This document shows positions 1 to 10,440 of a DNA stretch of 64,000 nt, piece by piece. The stretch spans positions 211,001-275,000 of the forward strand of contig NZ_SRLB01000009.1 of NCBI RefSeq assembly GCF_004745635.1, given 5' to 3'. Made by a program: the position numbers and the translations under genes. The notes under the pieces were generated by a model, which was not told where the DNA came from, searched no databases, and saw only the letters and a program-made list of their open reading frames with translations. This DNA is from Methylobacterium nonmethylotrophicum (lineage in GTDB: Bacteria > Pseudomonadota > Alphaproteobacteria > Rhizobiales > Beijerinckiaceae). Numbering within the stretch: position 1 is the stretch's first letter; each line of letters opens with the position of its first letter.

Positions 1-430
1 CCCGCACCAGGGCGCCGGACCGCTGGAGCCGCACCGCATGCGGCCCCTCGATCACCGCCCGCTCGGCCACGACCTCGACGCCGGCCCGCATCAGGTTGGT
101 GGCGTAGATGCCCTCGAGCCGGGTCACCTCGGCGTCGCGCCGGTGCTTCAGCGTCGCCCAGTCGAAGCGCGGGGTGCCGACCTCCCAGCCGAAGCCGGCG
201 GCATCCTCGAACTCGTCGCTGAACCGCCCGGCATAGACCATCAGCTTCTTGGGCACGCAGCCGCGGATCACGCAGGTGCCGCCGACCCGGTATTCCTCGG
301 CGAGCTGCACCTTGGCGCCGTAGCCGGCGGCGATGCGGGCCGCCCGCACCCCGCCGGAGCCGCCGCCGATCACGAACAGATCCACATCGAACCCTTGCTC
401 GCCGAAAACCTCGTGCCGCGTGTCGGTCAT
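1..430 (-). CDS. gor: Glutathione-disulfide reductase, N-terminal part (cut by window edge)
   Basis: Reduces glutathione disulfide with NADPH in the cytoplasm. The 143 visible residues start MTDTRHEVFG, have the FAD-binding motif VIGGGSGG at residues 20-27, and the redox-active disulfide motif GGTCVIRGCVPKK with Cys53 and Cys58. This is the layout of class I flavin disulfide reductases; the RGC variant spacing is that of glutathione reductases. The ATG lies 5 bp after the stop of the O-antigen-ligase-like gene, so it is probably the last gene of the rpiA-DUF2059-ligase-gor run. The C-terminal half is outside the window. Trypanothione-type or related reductases are less likely. Confidence 0.93.
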   Translation of the reverse strand, partial: MTDTRHEVFGEQGFDVDLFVIGGGSGGVRAARIAAGYGAKVQLAEEYRVGGTCVIRGCVPKKLMVYAGRFSDEFEDAAGFGWEVGTPRFDWATLKHRRDAEVTRLEGIYATNLMRAGVEVVAERAVIEGPHAVRLQRSGALVR

Positions 431-435
431 GGCGC

Positions 436-1716
436 TCACCGCTCGTCCGTTGGATCTTCGACGTGATAGGGCAGGGCGCGCAGCCAGGCGATGGCCGCGC
501 CGACGCCGGCGGTCCACCAGGCCTGCCAGGCGCCGTGCTCGACGAAGGCAACGATCCCGGCCGACGCCAGGAGTGCCAGGCCCGCCTGCCGCGCCGCTGC
601 CGGCCAGGTCCCGAGCGCCCGCAAGGTCAGGGCCATCACCAGGGCGGCGAGGGCCGCGCCGACGATTCCGAGCTCGGCCCAGACCTGCAGGAAGCTGTTA
701 TGCGGGTGCCCGACCGCCAGCATGAAGCGCATCTCGGGCTCGAGCCGCTGGGCCACCGGCGCGTCCTGGAAGCGCCCGCTGGTGCCGTACCCGGCGCCGC
801 GCCAGGGATCGGCGGCCACCGCCGCCCCGAAGCTGCGGGCGATGGCGACCCGGGCCCGGGTGCTGCTGCCGGCAAGCCGCTGGTGCAGGGCCTCCGGCAT
901 GGTGCGGGCCAGAAGGTCGCCTTCGACCGGGGCGAGGACGAGGGCGCCGAGCAGCGCCGCCCCGGCGAGGCCGAGCCCGGCCCGGGGCGGCAGCCAGCGC
1001 ACGGCGCCGTAGGTGAGGGCGCCGGTGGCGAGCCCCAGCACCGTCGCGCCGCTGACCGAGCGCCAGGCGGCGACCGCGCAGGCCGCCGCCGCGAGCGCCG
1101 CGAGGCCGCGCCGGCCGCTCGCCGCAAGGCAGGCCGCCAGCGGGAACACCACGAGCATCATGGTCAGGAGCGGCCGGTTGAACGCGAAGGCGGCGACGCG
1201 CTGGCCGAGCGCCTCGCGAATCACCAGGCCGGAGGCGAGGTCCGCCACCACGTAGAGGCAGGTTCCGGCGAGGATCCAGGCCGCCGGCCCGGCGACGCGG
1301 GCGAGGTGCGGCGGCGCGAGGCGCGCCACCAGGTAGGCGCCGGCGAGGGCCGGCAGGAATTCCGAGAGGGTGCGCAGCGACAGGCCCGGCAGCGGGCTCC
1401 AGGTGAGGCTCACGGCGCACCAGGCCAGGAACGCGAGGGCGGCGAGGCCCGCCGGGGTCGCCAGCGGCGAGAGCAGCAGCGCCCGCAGGGGCCGGCCCGC
1501 CGCCGCGGCGCCGGCGAGGAGCAGGAGCCCGGCGAGGCCGACCACGACCGGGCTCGAGCGGTTCGCCGCCGCCATGCAGGCCGGCAGCGCCGCGATCACG
1601 ACGGCGCCGAGACGATCGAGCGTCGCGGCCGTCCCGCGCGCGGCCCCATGTCCGGTCCCATCTCCGGCCCCATGTCCGGCCTCTTGCGCGGCCCCTTGCT
1701 CCGTCCGTGCGGTCAC
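436..1716 (-). CDS. O-antigen ligase family membrane protein
   Basis: Predicted inner-membrane protein of 426 residues with about ten hydrophobic segments. A periplasmic-type loop near residues 295-340 contains RSFGAAVAADPWRGAGYGTSGRF, followed by a VGHPHNSFLQVWAELG block. The H-x-H-N-S-x-x-Q motif is the hallmark of the Wzy_C / O-antigen ligase superfamily. Such proteins join or polymerise lipid-linked glycans on the periplasmic side of the membrane; the substrate cannot be read from sequence. The GTG start was chosen because it overlaps the TGA of the upstream DUF2059 gene as GTGA, which suggests translational coupling. The gor start follows the stop by 5 bp. Confidence 0.8.
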   Translation of the reverse strand: MTARTEQGAAQEAGHGAGDGTGHGAARGTAATLDRLGAVVIAALPACMAAANRSSPVVVGLAGLLLLAGAAAAGRPLRALLLSPLATPAGLAALAFLAWCAVSLTWSPLPGLSLRTLSEFLPALAGAYLVARLAPPHLARVAGPAAWILAGTCLYVVADLASGLVIREALGQRVAAFAFNRPLLTMMLVVFPLAACLAASGRRGLAALAAAACAVAAWRSVSGATVLGLATGALTYGAVRWLPPRAGLGLAGAALLGALVLAPVEGDLLARTMPEALHQRLAGSSTRARVAIARSFGAAVAADPWRGAGYGTSGRFQDAPVAQRLEPEMRFMLAVGHPHNSFLQVWAELGIVGAALAALVMALTLRALGTWPAAARQAGLALLASAGIVAFVEHGAWQAWWTAGVGAAIAWLRALPYHVEDPTDER

Positions 1717-2273
1717 TGCAGCTGGTGGCCGCGCTTGCCCATCTCGGCCCGCACCCGGACCATCATGTATTCCGAGACTTCCTGGGTCCAGGTCTGCATC
1801 GCCTGCACCATCTCGTCGAGCACCTGGGGCTGGGTCTCGACGTAGCGCTTGCCGGAGGGCGAGCGGAAGAAGGTGGCGATTTCGCGCAGCTCCGCCTCCG
1901 TGAGCTTGGTGGCGTAGATGCGCGAGGCGATGTCGATGATCCGCTGCTTCTGCAGTTCCAGCTCGGGCTGCATCTTGTCGATGACCTCGTTGAGGTCCTT
2001 GGTCAGCTCGGGCCGGGTGACCGCCGCCTGCTTGATCTGCTCGCCGAAGGCCGGGAGGATCGAGTCGAAGGAGCGCGCGATGCCCGAGGAGAGCATCACT
2101 TCCTTGGCCAGCGCGAGGTGGCTCGGCGTGATCGTTCCGGGCTGCGGCGCGGCGGGGGCGGGGGCGGGGGCGGCCGGGGCCGCGGGCGCCGCCTTCTGCT
2201 GGGCGAGCGCCGGGCTGCACAGGGTCGCGGCGAGGAGGCCCGCCAGAAGCACACGGGAACGGCGCGGGGACAT
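1713..2273 (-). CDS. Secreted DUF2059 domain protein
   Basis: A 186-residue protein with a clear Sec signal peptide (MSPRRSRVLLAGLLAATLCS, predicted cut after ALA at residue 24). An Ala/Pro-rich linker follows, then an all-helical domain with the ETQPQVLDEMVQAMQTWTQE region typical of DUF2059. Its biochemical role is unknown. It sits between rpiA and an O-antigen-ligase-like gene whose GTG start overlaps this stop codon. The ATG at 2273 is preferred over in-frame upstream codons because it begins the signal peptide. Confidence 0.85.
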   Translation of the reverse strand: MSPRRSRVLLAGLLAATLCSPALAQQKAAPAAPAAPAPAPAAPQPGTITPSHLALAKEVMLSSGIARSFDSILPAFGEQIKQAAVTRPELTKDLNEVIDKMQPELELQKQRIIDIASRIYATKLTEAELREIATFFRSPSGKRYVETQPQVLDEMVQAMQTWTQEVSEYMMVRVRAEMGKRGHQLQ

Positions 2274-2340
2274 CGGTTTCTCTCCGGGAAGGCGGCGCCC
2301 GCAAGGGGAGGGCCGTCGTGATGGGGAAGGCGGGCGGGGG

Positions 2341-3051
2341 TCAGGCCGCCCCGAGGGTGACGATGCGGGGCTGGCCGTCGGCCGCCTCCGCCACGACCGC
2401 GCCGGTGGCCAGCCCGATGAATAGGCCGTGCTCGACCACGCCCGGCACGGCGACGAGGGCGCGGGCCAGCGCCTCCGGGTCGGGGATGCGGCCGAGCCCC
2501 GCATCGAGGATCAGGTGGCCGCCATCGGTGAGGAAGGGCGCGCCGTCGGGCCCGCGGCGCAGAGCGAGGGGCCCGGCGGCGCCCGCCGACCGGATCGCCG
2601 CCGCGACCGCCCGGGTGGTGGCGCCGAGGCCGAAGGGCACGACCTCGATCGGCAGGGGGAAGCGCCCCAGCGTCTCGACGCGCTTGGCGCCGTCGACGAT
2701 CACCACCATGCGCCGGCTCGCCGCCGCCACGATCTTCTCCCGCAGGAGCGCGCCGCCGCCGCCCTTGATCAGGCGCAGCTCCGGGTCGATCTCGTCGGCG
2801 CCGTCGACCGTGAGGTCGAGCTCCGGGGTGTCGTCGAGGGTGGTGAGCGGGATGCCGGCGGCCTCGGCGGCCCGCCGCGTCGCCTCGGAGGTCGGCACGC
2901 CGACGACCGAGAGCCCGGCCCGCACCCGCTCGCCGAGGAGTTCCACGAACAGGGTCGCGGTCGAGCCGGTGCCGAGGCCGAGGCGCATGCCGTCCTCGAC
3001 GAGGCCGACCGCCCGGGCGGCGGCGGCGCGCTTGAGTTCGGCGGGGCTCAA
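2341..3051 (-). CDS. rpiA: Ribose-5-phosphate isomerase A
   Basis: Interconverts ribose 5-phosphate and ribulose 5-phosphate in the pentose phosphate pathway. Visible family motifs are [13 protein letters not shown] (phosphate loop), DGADEID with the catalytic Asp pair, and [13 protein letters not shown]. The length of about 236 residues is normal. No ATG sits near the natural N-terminus. A TTG at 3051 gives [21 protein letters not shown], matching where RpiA proteins usually begin, so the start is inferred. The frame stays open upstream to 3366, but that extension is Pro/Arg-rich and looks non-coding. The DUF2059 gene follows 67 bp downstream. Confidence 0.9.
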   Translation of the reverse strand: MSPAELKRAAAARAVGLVEDGMRLGLGTGSTATLFVELLGERVRAGLSVVGVPTSEATRRAAEAAGIPLTTLDDTPELDLTVDGADEIDPELRLIKGGGGALLREKIVAAASRRMVVIVDGAKRVETLGRFPLPIEVVPFGLGATTRAVAAAIRSAGAAGPLALRRGPDGAPFLTDGGHLILDAGLGRIPDPEALARALVAVPGVVEHGLFIGLATGAVVAEAADGQPRIVTLGAA

Positions 3052-3322
3052 CCTCGGCCTCCGCGGCTGCGGCGAAGGCGGCGGGTGGGCTGACGGGGAA
3101 TCAGCATGGGATCTCGGCGCGGTTCGTCTCTCGGATCCGTCCCGGGGCCGGCCGCGCGGGCGAGCTTCGGGCGGGAGGGGCGTCCGGACCGGCGGCCCCG
3201 TTGATCGAGAGGCCCCGTAGCACGCGGTTCGAGGAGGCGGAAGCGGCCTTGGAACCGCCCGCGACGGCGCGGCGTCACGAGGTCGTGGTCGGGCAACCCG
3301 GGGATGGGCGATCCCGCGGATC
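3052..3322. other. Intergenic region upstream of rpiA
   Basis: About 270 bp between the rpiA start and the end of the next minus-strand gene. It is GC-rich and open in several frames, but none shows a recognisable domain. It would hold the rpiA promoter and leader. I see no convincing terminator or operator. Confidence 0.4.
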
Positions 3323-3748
3323 TCAGGGCTTGCCCGCCCCCGCCCGGCCCACCTCGCTGCCGGCATTGCCCTGCGGCGTGCAGACGACGGCGTCGTCGAG
3401 CACGTAGCAGATGCTCATCGCGCCGGTGCGCTGGTTGACCCGGAACACGCCGGCCTCGCGCACATGGCGCGAGGCGACCAGGCTGTACTCGGACGGGGCC
3501 TGCGGCCCCGCGCCCTCGCCGGGGCCGAAGCACAGGGTGGTGCCGATCGTGTTCTCCTGCAGGCCGTACTGGCACGAGATGACCTCGCCGGTCGCCTTGT
3601 CGACCCGGTAGACCCGGTTGAGGTCGGCCTGCGGCGCCGGCACGAACTCGTAGGACGCCGCCTGCGCCGCATCAGCCATGCCCGCCGCGATCAGAAGGCC
3701 CGCCCCGACCCCGACCGCCCGGACCCGATATCCCGCTCTCCCGCCCAT
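3323..3748 (-). CDS. Small secreted hypothetical protein
   Basis: A 141-residue protein with a signal peptide: [15 protein letters not shown], predicted cut near residue 31 after the AQA motif. The mature part has four cysteines (in ISCQYG, TLCFGP, ICYVLD and VCTPQG), consistent with two disulfides in the periplasm or outside the cell. The repeated pattern [17 protein letters not shown] and [17 protein letters not shown], each a strand-turn-strand ending in a cysteine, suggests an internal duplication. I do not recognise the family. It stands alone on the minus strand, divergent from gph. Confidence 0.75.
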   Translation of the reverse strand: MGGRAGYRVRAVGVGAGLLIAAGMADAAQAASYEFVPAPQADLNRVYRVDKATGEVISCQYGLQENTIGTTLCFGPGEGAGPQAPSEYSLVASRHVREAGVFRVNQRTGAMSICYVLDDAVVCTPQGNAGSEVGRAGAGKP

Positions 3749-3986
3749 GGCGCGACGCTCCTCGAAACCACCTCGACGACGGGCCGCGCGCGCGGCGCCG
3801 GGCCTGGATCGCCTTCGATCCCACGGTATAGCGCAGGCCGCCTTGCGCCGGGCTTGTTCGGTCGGGCTTCTTCGGCCGGGATCGGCACTCGCGCGGTGGA
3901 AGCGGGTGTGCGACGCCCCGGGTTCCGCCCCGCATGGAGGGGCTGTATGGGAGCCTCGTCACCTTTCCGCCAGCCAGCGAGACCCC

Positions 3987-4733
3987 ATGCCCGCAGCCAC
4001 GCCCCCCGATGCCCGGCCGCCGATCGTCGTGTTCGATCTCGACGGCACCCTGGCGGAGACTGCGGGCGACCTCATCGGCACCCTGAACGTGATCCTGGAG
4101 CGGGAGGGCCTGCCGCCGGTCGCTGTGGCGCAGGCGCGCGAGCTGATCGGCGCCGGCGCGCGGGCGCTGATCCAGCGCGGCTTCGCGGCGGGCGGGCGCG
4201 AGCTGACGCCCGGCCGGCTCGACGAGCTCTTCCGGGTCTTCCTCGCCCATTACGGCCAGCACCTCTGCGACGTCTCGCACCTCTTTCCCGGCGTCGAGGC
4301 CGCCCTCGACCGGCTGGAGGCCGCGGGCTACCGGCTCGCGGTCTGCACCAACAAGCCGGAGGATCACTCGGTCCGGCTCCTCGACCTGCTCGGCGTCGGC
4401 TCGCGCTTCGCGGCGATCTGCGGCCGGGACACCTTCCCGTACTTCAAGCCCGATCCGCGCCACCTCACCGAGACGATCGACCGCGCCGGCGGCGACCCCG
4501 CCCGGGCCGTGATGGTGGGCGATTCCCGCACCGACGTCGCCACCGCCAAGGCGGCCGGCATCCCGGTGGTGGCGGTGCCCTTCGGCTACACCGACGTGCC
4601 GGTGGAGGCGCTGGAGCCCGACCTGGTGATCCAGCATTTCGACGCGCTCTTCGATGCGGTGCAGCGGCTCTCTCCCGCTCACGCGTCGTCCGTCACGGGC
4701 GAATCGAAACGGCCGGTGCAGAGCCTGAGCTGA
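3987..4733 (+). CDS. gph: Phosphoglycolate phosphatase, HAD superfamily
   Basis: Hydrolyses 2-phosphoglycolate and similar phosphomonoesters in the cytoplasm. HAD motifs appear in order: FDLDGT with the nucleophile Asp17 and Asp19, VCTNKPE (motif II), the motif III lysine in YFKPDP, and MVGDSRTD (motif IV). The cap between motifs I and II is the helical C1 type of Gph. The length of 248 residues is normal. The ATG at 3987 is chosen because it begins just ahead of motif I; the longer upstream frame overlaps the promoter of the divergent gene. Other small HAD phosphatases are possible, but the cap and length favour Gph. Confidence 0.88.
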   Translation: MPAATPPDARPPIVVFDLDGTLAETAGDLIGTLNVILEREGLPPVAVAQARELIGAGARALIQRGFAAGGRELTPGRLDELFRVFLAHYGQHLCDVSHLFPGVEAALDRLEAAGYRLAVCTNKPEDHSVRLLDLLGVGSRFAAICGRDTFPYFKPDPRHLTETIDRAGGDPARAVMVGDSRTDVATAKAAGIPVVAVPFGYTDVPVEALEPDLVIQHFDALFDAVQRLSPAHASSVTGESKRPVQSLS

Positions 4734-4855
4734 GCGGCTCCCTCGGCATCCTGCCGCCGGCCGTCACCGTCACAGGCCGGTGCCGAACCCGCGACCACAC
4801 CGGCGCGTGATGCCGAGAACGAGAGCCCCGGCAAGCTCCCTCCATGCCGTTCCGC

Positions 4856-5599
4856 TCAGTACTCGCCCGGCGCCGTCCCGGCCGTCACCAGCGCCACGCC
4901 CGAGCTGGTGCCGAGCCGCGTCGCCCCCGCGGCGATCATCGCGCGGGCGGCCTCGAGGGTGCGCACGCCGCCCGAGGCCTTGACCCCGAGGGTGTCGCCG
5001 ACGCTCGCGCGCATCAGGGCCACGTCCCCGAGGGTGGCCCCGCCGGTCGAGAAGCCGGTCGAGGTCTTGACGAAGTCGGCCCCGGCCTCCGCCGCGAGGG
5101 TGCAGGCGAGGCGCTTCTGCGCGTCGTCGAGCAGGCAGGTCTCGATGATGACCTTCAGCACCCGGTCGCGGCAGGCGGCCCGCACCGCCGCGATGTCGTC
5201 CCGCACGGCGTCGTGCCGGCCCTCCTTCAGGGCGCCGAGCGCGATCACCATGTCGATCTCCGCCGCGCCCCGGCTCACCGCGCCGGCGGCCTCCGCGGCC
5301 TTGTCCTGGGGCGTGACCGCGCCCAGCGGAAAGCCGACGACCGAGCAGGCGGCGACGCCGCTGCCGGCCAGGATCTCCGCCGCCGGCCCGACATGGACCG
5401 GGTTGACGCAGACCGCCTTGAAGCGGTGCTCCAGCGCCTCCTCGCAGAGGCGCCGCACCTCGGCCGCGGTCGCGTCGGCCCGCAGGAGCGTGTGATCGAT
5501 CAGGCCGGCGAGGCCGGCGGCCGAGGACGCGTCCAAGGCGACATCTCCCTTCGGGGGCGGCCCGGCCTGATGCCGGGCGGCCGCCGGGGGAGATCCCAT
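4856..5599 (-). CDS. deoC: Deoxyribose-phosphate aldolase
   Basis: Cleaves 2-deoxyribose 5-phosphate to glyceraldehyde 3-phosphate and acetaldehyde. The class I Schiff-base lysine lies in [10 protein letters not shown], and the second conserved lysine in [21 protein letters not shown] near residue 35 is the usual N-terminal signature. At 247 residues it is slightly long, with a poorly conserved N-terminal 30 residues, so the true start may lie downstream. It converges on gph with a 120-bp gap. A small minus-strand gene ends 30 bp upstream and may be co-transcribed. Confidence 0.92.
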   Translation of the reverse strand: MGSPPAAARHQAGPPPKGDVALDASSAAGLAGLIDHTLLRADATAAEVRRLCEEALEHRFKAVCVNPVHVGPAAEILAGSGVAACSVVGFPLGAVTPQDKAAEAAGAVSRGAAEIDMVIALGALKEGRHDAVRDDIAAVRAACRDRVLKVIIETCLLDDAQKRLACTLAAEAGADFVKTSTGFSTGGATLGDVALMRASVGDTLGVKASGGVRTLEAARAMIAAGATRLGTSSGVALVTAGTAPGEY

Positions 5600-5629
5600 C
5601 GCGGCGCGCAGGCCGTCAAGCCGCCCGGG

Positions 5630-5893
5630 TCAGCGCCCGCCGGCCCCCCGGATCGCCGCCACGACCCGCTCGACGACAGCCACGCCCGGGGGCGTGAAGG
5701 TGATCTCGTCGTCGCTCAAGGTCGCGAGGCCGCGCCGCTCCACCTCGGCGACGCCGTCCGGGTCGGCGCGGTGGCCGCTGCCGTCCCGGCGCACCACGGA
5801 CGCGATCGGCTGGCCGCTGATCAGGTGGTGATAGGCCGCGAAGGCGAAGATCGACAGGGCGCGGTCGGAGAGGTCGGGGGTCTCGGCTGCCAT
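5630..5893 (-). CDS. Small hypothetical protein
   Basis: An 87-residue protein of unknown function starting MAAETPDLSDRALSIFAFAAYHHLISGQPI. It looks like a compact winged-helix-like fold: three predicted helices, then a DDEITFTPPG beta turn and a final helix. No catalytic motif or membrane segment is visible. The ATG at 5893 has 30 bp between its stop and deoC, so the two may form an operon. The coding assignment rests on frame length, start context and codon bias. Confidence 0.65.
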   Translation of the reverse strand: MAAETPDLSDRALSIFAFAAYHHLISGQPIASVVRRDGSGHRADPDGVAEVERRGLATLSDDEITFTPPGVAVVERVVAAIRGAGGR

Positions 5894-6160
5894 CGGGTCG
5901 GGCCTCGGGCGGGAGGGGCGGCCCGCCGGGTGCGGGCGCATGCCGGGCCCCAACGCCCCGGGTCCCGGAAGGTGCCGCACACCCGGGTGGAGCATGGCGC
6001 CGCGGGCTCGCCGAAGCACCCCGGCTGCGGCGTGCGCCCGGCGATCCTGCCCGGGACGCGAGAAAATCGCAGGCGGCCTGAAACTTTCCCGTCCGGCCTT
6101 CCGTACCGGCCCCCGACCCCGACGAGAGCGGGGCCGACACGAGAGACGGGACGACACCCC

Positions 6161-6715
6161 ATGACGATCCGGACCCATGCCCGCACCCTGGTCCTCGCCC
6201 TCGCCCTGGCGGCGGCCGGAGGCAGCGCCCAGGCCAAGAACCCGATGGTCGGCGGCGCGCCGATGTACGCCTCGAAGTCGATCGTCGAGAACGCGGTCAA
6301 CTCGAAGGACCACACCACCCTGGTCGCCGCCGTGAAGGCCGCCGGCCTCGTCGACACCCTGGCGGGCCCGGGGCCCTTCACGGTGTTCGCGCCCACCAAC
6401 GCCGCCTTCGCCAAGCTGCCGGCCGGCACGGTGGAGTCGCTGGTCCAGCCGCAGAACAAGCCGACGCTCACGAAGATCCTGACCTACCACGTCGTGCCCG
6501 GCACCTACACCGCCCGGGACCTGATGGGGCTGGTCAAGAAGGGCGGCGGCCAGGCTGACCTGAAGACCGCCGCGGGCGAGACCCTGACGGTGATGCAGAA
6601 GGGCAAGCGGCTGTTCGTGGCCGACGACAAGGGCAACACCGCCCGGGTGACGATCGGCAACGTCATGCAGTCGAACGGCGTGATCCACGTCATCGACACC
6701 GTGCTGATGCCCTGA
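6161..6715 (+). CDS. Secreted fasciclin (FAS1) domain protein
   Basis: A 184-residue protein with a Sec signal peptide cut after AQA at about residue 25, followed by a single FAS1 domain. The H1 motif TVFAPTNAAFAKL and the C-terminal NGVIHVIDTVLMP are diagnostic. FAS1 proteins are secreted adhesion or stress-related proteins of poorly defined function, common in alphaproteobacteria. The ATG at 6161 starts the signal peptide. It is alone on this strand ahead of glmS with 238 bp between, so they are probably separate transcripts. Confidence 0.93.
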   Translation: MTIRTHARTLVLALALAAAGGSAQAKNPMVGGAPMYASKSIVENAVNSKDHTTLVAAVKAAGLVDTLAGPGPFTVFAPTNAAFAKLPAGTVESLVQPQNKPTLTKILTYHVVPGTYTARDLMGLVKKGGGQADLKTAAGETLTVMQKGKRLFVADDKGNTARVTIGNVMQSNGVIHVIDTVLMP

Positions 6716-6953
6716 GCCCCCGTCAGCCGGGCGGGAGGCCCGCCCGGCCGCCGCGCCTCGCGCCGCCGTCGCGTGAACCTTGGCCGTCACAAACCGTTAC
6801 GGAAGTTGACTGGCCGGCGCGCCGGCCGGTCCGGTAGAACGGCATCACAGCGTGGCGGGTGCGGCGCGGCAGGATTCCTGCCGCTGCTCCCCGCGGAATG
6901 GCCGGGGCGTCCCGCATCGGGACGCTCCGCGAGCGAATGGCGAGGCGGTGAGC

Positions 6954-8780
<1,827 letters not shown>

Positions 8781-8829
8781 GGGAGATCGCCGGCGTCGCG
8801 CCGTCGCGTCGCTATGACGATGTCCTTGC

Positions 8830-8869
8830 AACCGGCGATGCGATCGACGCGTCGCCGGTTCTTTCATTC
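8830..8869 (+). terminator. Rho-independent terminator after glmS
   Basis: A perfect 9-bp inverted repeat, AACCGGCGA / TCGCCGGTT, encloses a 13-nt loop and is followed by CTTTCATTC on the glmS strand. Confidence 0.65.
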
Positions 8870-9170
8870 TCGCGATCGATAAGAAGAAGCATCGACATCG
8901 ATCGCGCCGCTCCATCATCAATGCGATCTATAATATTCAAATAATTTCGCGATATTACGAAATTCAATAACTATAATCATCTCGGCTATCGTGCTGACAT
9001 TCGCTGTCTCGACAGTCGATGTCACCTTTTCATCGAAGGAAAACAGTTTTGCGTATTCAATAAGGAAACATGATGGCTGTTGCTCATTCACATCGATCTG
9101 CTGCTTCCCTTAAGGAAAGAGGGCGTTAACGTCGGGTTGTCACACTTGTGGTGACACTGATCGGCGATCC
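8870..9170. other. AT-rich intergenic region before the subtilisin remnant
   Basis: About 300 bp of unusually AT-rich DNA for this chromosome (tracts such as ATAATATTCAAATAATTT near 8930). No coding frame of merit is present on either strand. It holds the likely promoter for the downstream genes and reads like a boundary of acquired DNA. An imperfect operator-like dyad lies at its end. Confidence 0.5.
9138..9156. promoter_or_regulatory. Candidate operator dyad
   Basis: TGTCAC and GTGACA face each other across 7 bp, 14 bp before a possible ATG at 9171. The symmetry and position suggest a repressor site. No regulator for it is encoded next door. Confidence 0.35.
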
Positions 9171-9889
9171 ATGACGACACTTCTCTCCCAGGCTGATGTT
9201 CTGGCAGCGGGCAAGGACGGTGCCGGTGTCCTGCTGGTTCCGAAGTTCGCGTTCCCGAGCTGATGGTGGCCTCCGTGATCGAGAGCGAGACGGCGCGCAC
9301 GAGTCTGATCCGGGTCGTCTACGGCCTGAACTGGCTGCTCCAGGAGTTCACCTCGCAGGCCAACGCGGACAAGCCGGCGGTCATCAACCTCTCTCTCGGG
9401 TTCCCATCGACCGGCGTGCCGGATATCCCGCCGAGCGAGTACAGGCGACGCCTGCGCGCCATGGAAGCGGTGCTGCAGACGCTCGTTCAGGCCAACGTCC
9501 TTCCGATCGTGGCGATCGGAAACGACGGACCGGGACGCTTCGGCTATCCCGGCGGCTTCTCGGATGCTCTCGGCGTCGGTGCCGTGGACCACAATGGCCT
9601 CGTCGCACCGTTTTCCGGCAGCCGCACCTCGCCAAGAACGCGAAAGCCTGACATCTACGGTTACGGCGTGGGCATCTATTCGAGCCTCGAACGCGACATG
9701 GCGAACCGATCATTCTACGGCCCCCTCGACGGCACCAGCATGGCGGCGCCCTTCGTGGCGGGCATCGCCGCGCTCTACCTGTGTCGTTCTCCCACATTGT
9801 CCGCTGCGGCTCTGCGGGCGATGCTTCTGGCCAACGCGCAGACGGTCAGGAGCGGCCGGCGCTCCGTTCAGATCGCGCGGTACGTGTGA
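9171..9889 (+). pseudogene. Truncated, frameshifted subtilisin-like (S8) protease
   Basis: The reading frame from 9263 (208 residues) matches the C-terminal part of subtilases: VINLSLGFPS, the oxyanion-hole region VLPIVAIGNDGPG, and the serine motif DGTSMAAPFVAGIAALY. The upstream blocks with the catalytic Asp and His are missing, so it cannot be a complete protease. A 30-codon frame from ATG 9171 (MTTLLSQADVLAAGK) ends at a TGA overlapping the ATG at 9263. The body frame itself stays open back to about 9197, which suggests a frameshift or deletion near 9240. Its stop overlaps the next gene as TGATG. It is probably a degraded gene; a functional short protein is not excluded. Confidence 0.7.
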
Positions 9890-10242
9890 TGACGACGGCT
9901 CGCCGCAGATCCAATCCGCCGCTGCAACCCGTCGGCCTTCCCGGTTCCAAGCCGGGCCGCGCAGACATGCATCACTACACGGTCGTCTTCAAAGGCAGTG
10001 CCGCCAAGGAGAACACCGGCAAGGAGGCCGCGGGACGCGCGGCTTTCGTCAACGAACGCGTGCGCAAGACCGCGAACGACCTGGAATCTCTTCGGGCCCT
10101 CGTGACCCGCGAACACCTGCAAGGCGAGCTGGGCGGCTTCGGCGAGCCGACCGCGTTCGGCATGGTCGAGCTTGTCGCCACGCCCCGTCTTGCCGCGCGC
10201 ATCGAGCGGGCCGCCAGGGTCAAGGCCGTTATCGCGGAGTGA
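9889..10242 (+). CDS. Inhibitor I9 / subtilisin-propeptide-like protein
   Basis: A 117-residue protein coupled to the S8 remnant by a TGATG overlap. The segment MHHYTVVFKG, then FVNERVRKTANDLESL and a final ATPRLAARIERAARVKAVIAE has the strand-helix-strand-helix-strand order and the ending (residue run before VKAVIAE) of inhibitor I9 propeptide domains. In subtilases that domain is normally fused N-terminally and acts as chaperone and inhibitor; here it is a separate downstream gene. No signal peptide is visible. The match is by pattern only and is moderate. Confidence 0.55.
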   Translation: MTTARRRSNPPLQPVGLPGSKPGRADMHHYTVVFKGSAAKENTGKEAAGRAAFVNERVRKTANDLESLRALVTREHLQGELGGFGEPTAFGMVELVATPRLAARIERAARVKAVIAE

Positions 10243-10440
10243 GGCGCGGCAGCGGTGCGTGCGAATTCCTGGGATCCGGCCGTTCTCATTTAGTCGGGAT
10301 TAACCAAAATCCGCCTCAATACGATGGCTTAAGGTTGATCCTTTCCTAAACGGCCGACTTCACCGGTCCGTCGGGTGCGTTCGTGCGCCCGCGGCCGGCT
10401 GGGCAAGTCCGTGCGGGACAAGCCATCGAGTACAGGCCGC

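Noticed and set aside
6716..6953. A glmS ribozyme or riboswitch in the glmS leader
   Set aside because: The leader lacks the ribozyme core and such ribozymes are found in Gram-positive bacteria. Nothing structured was supported.
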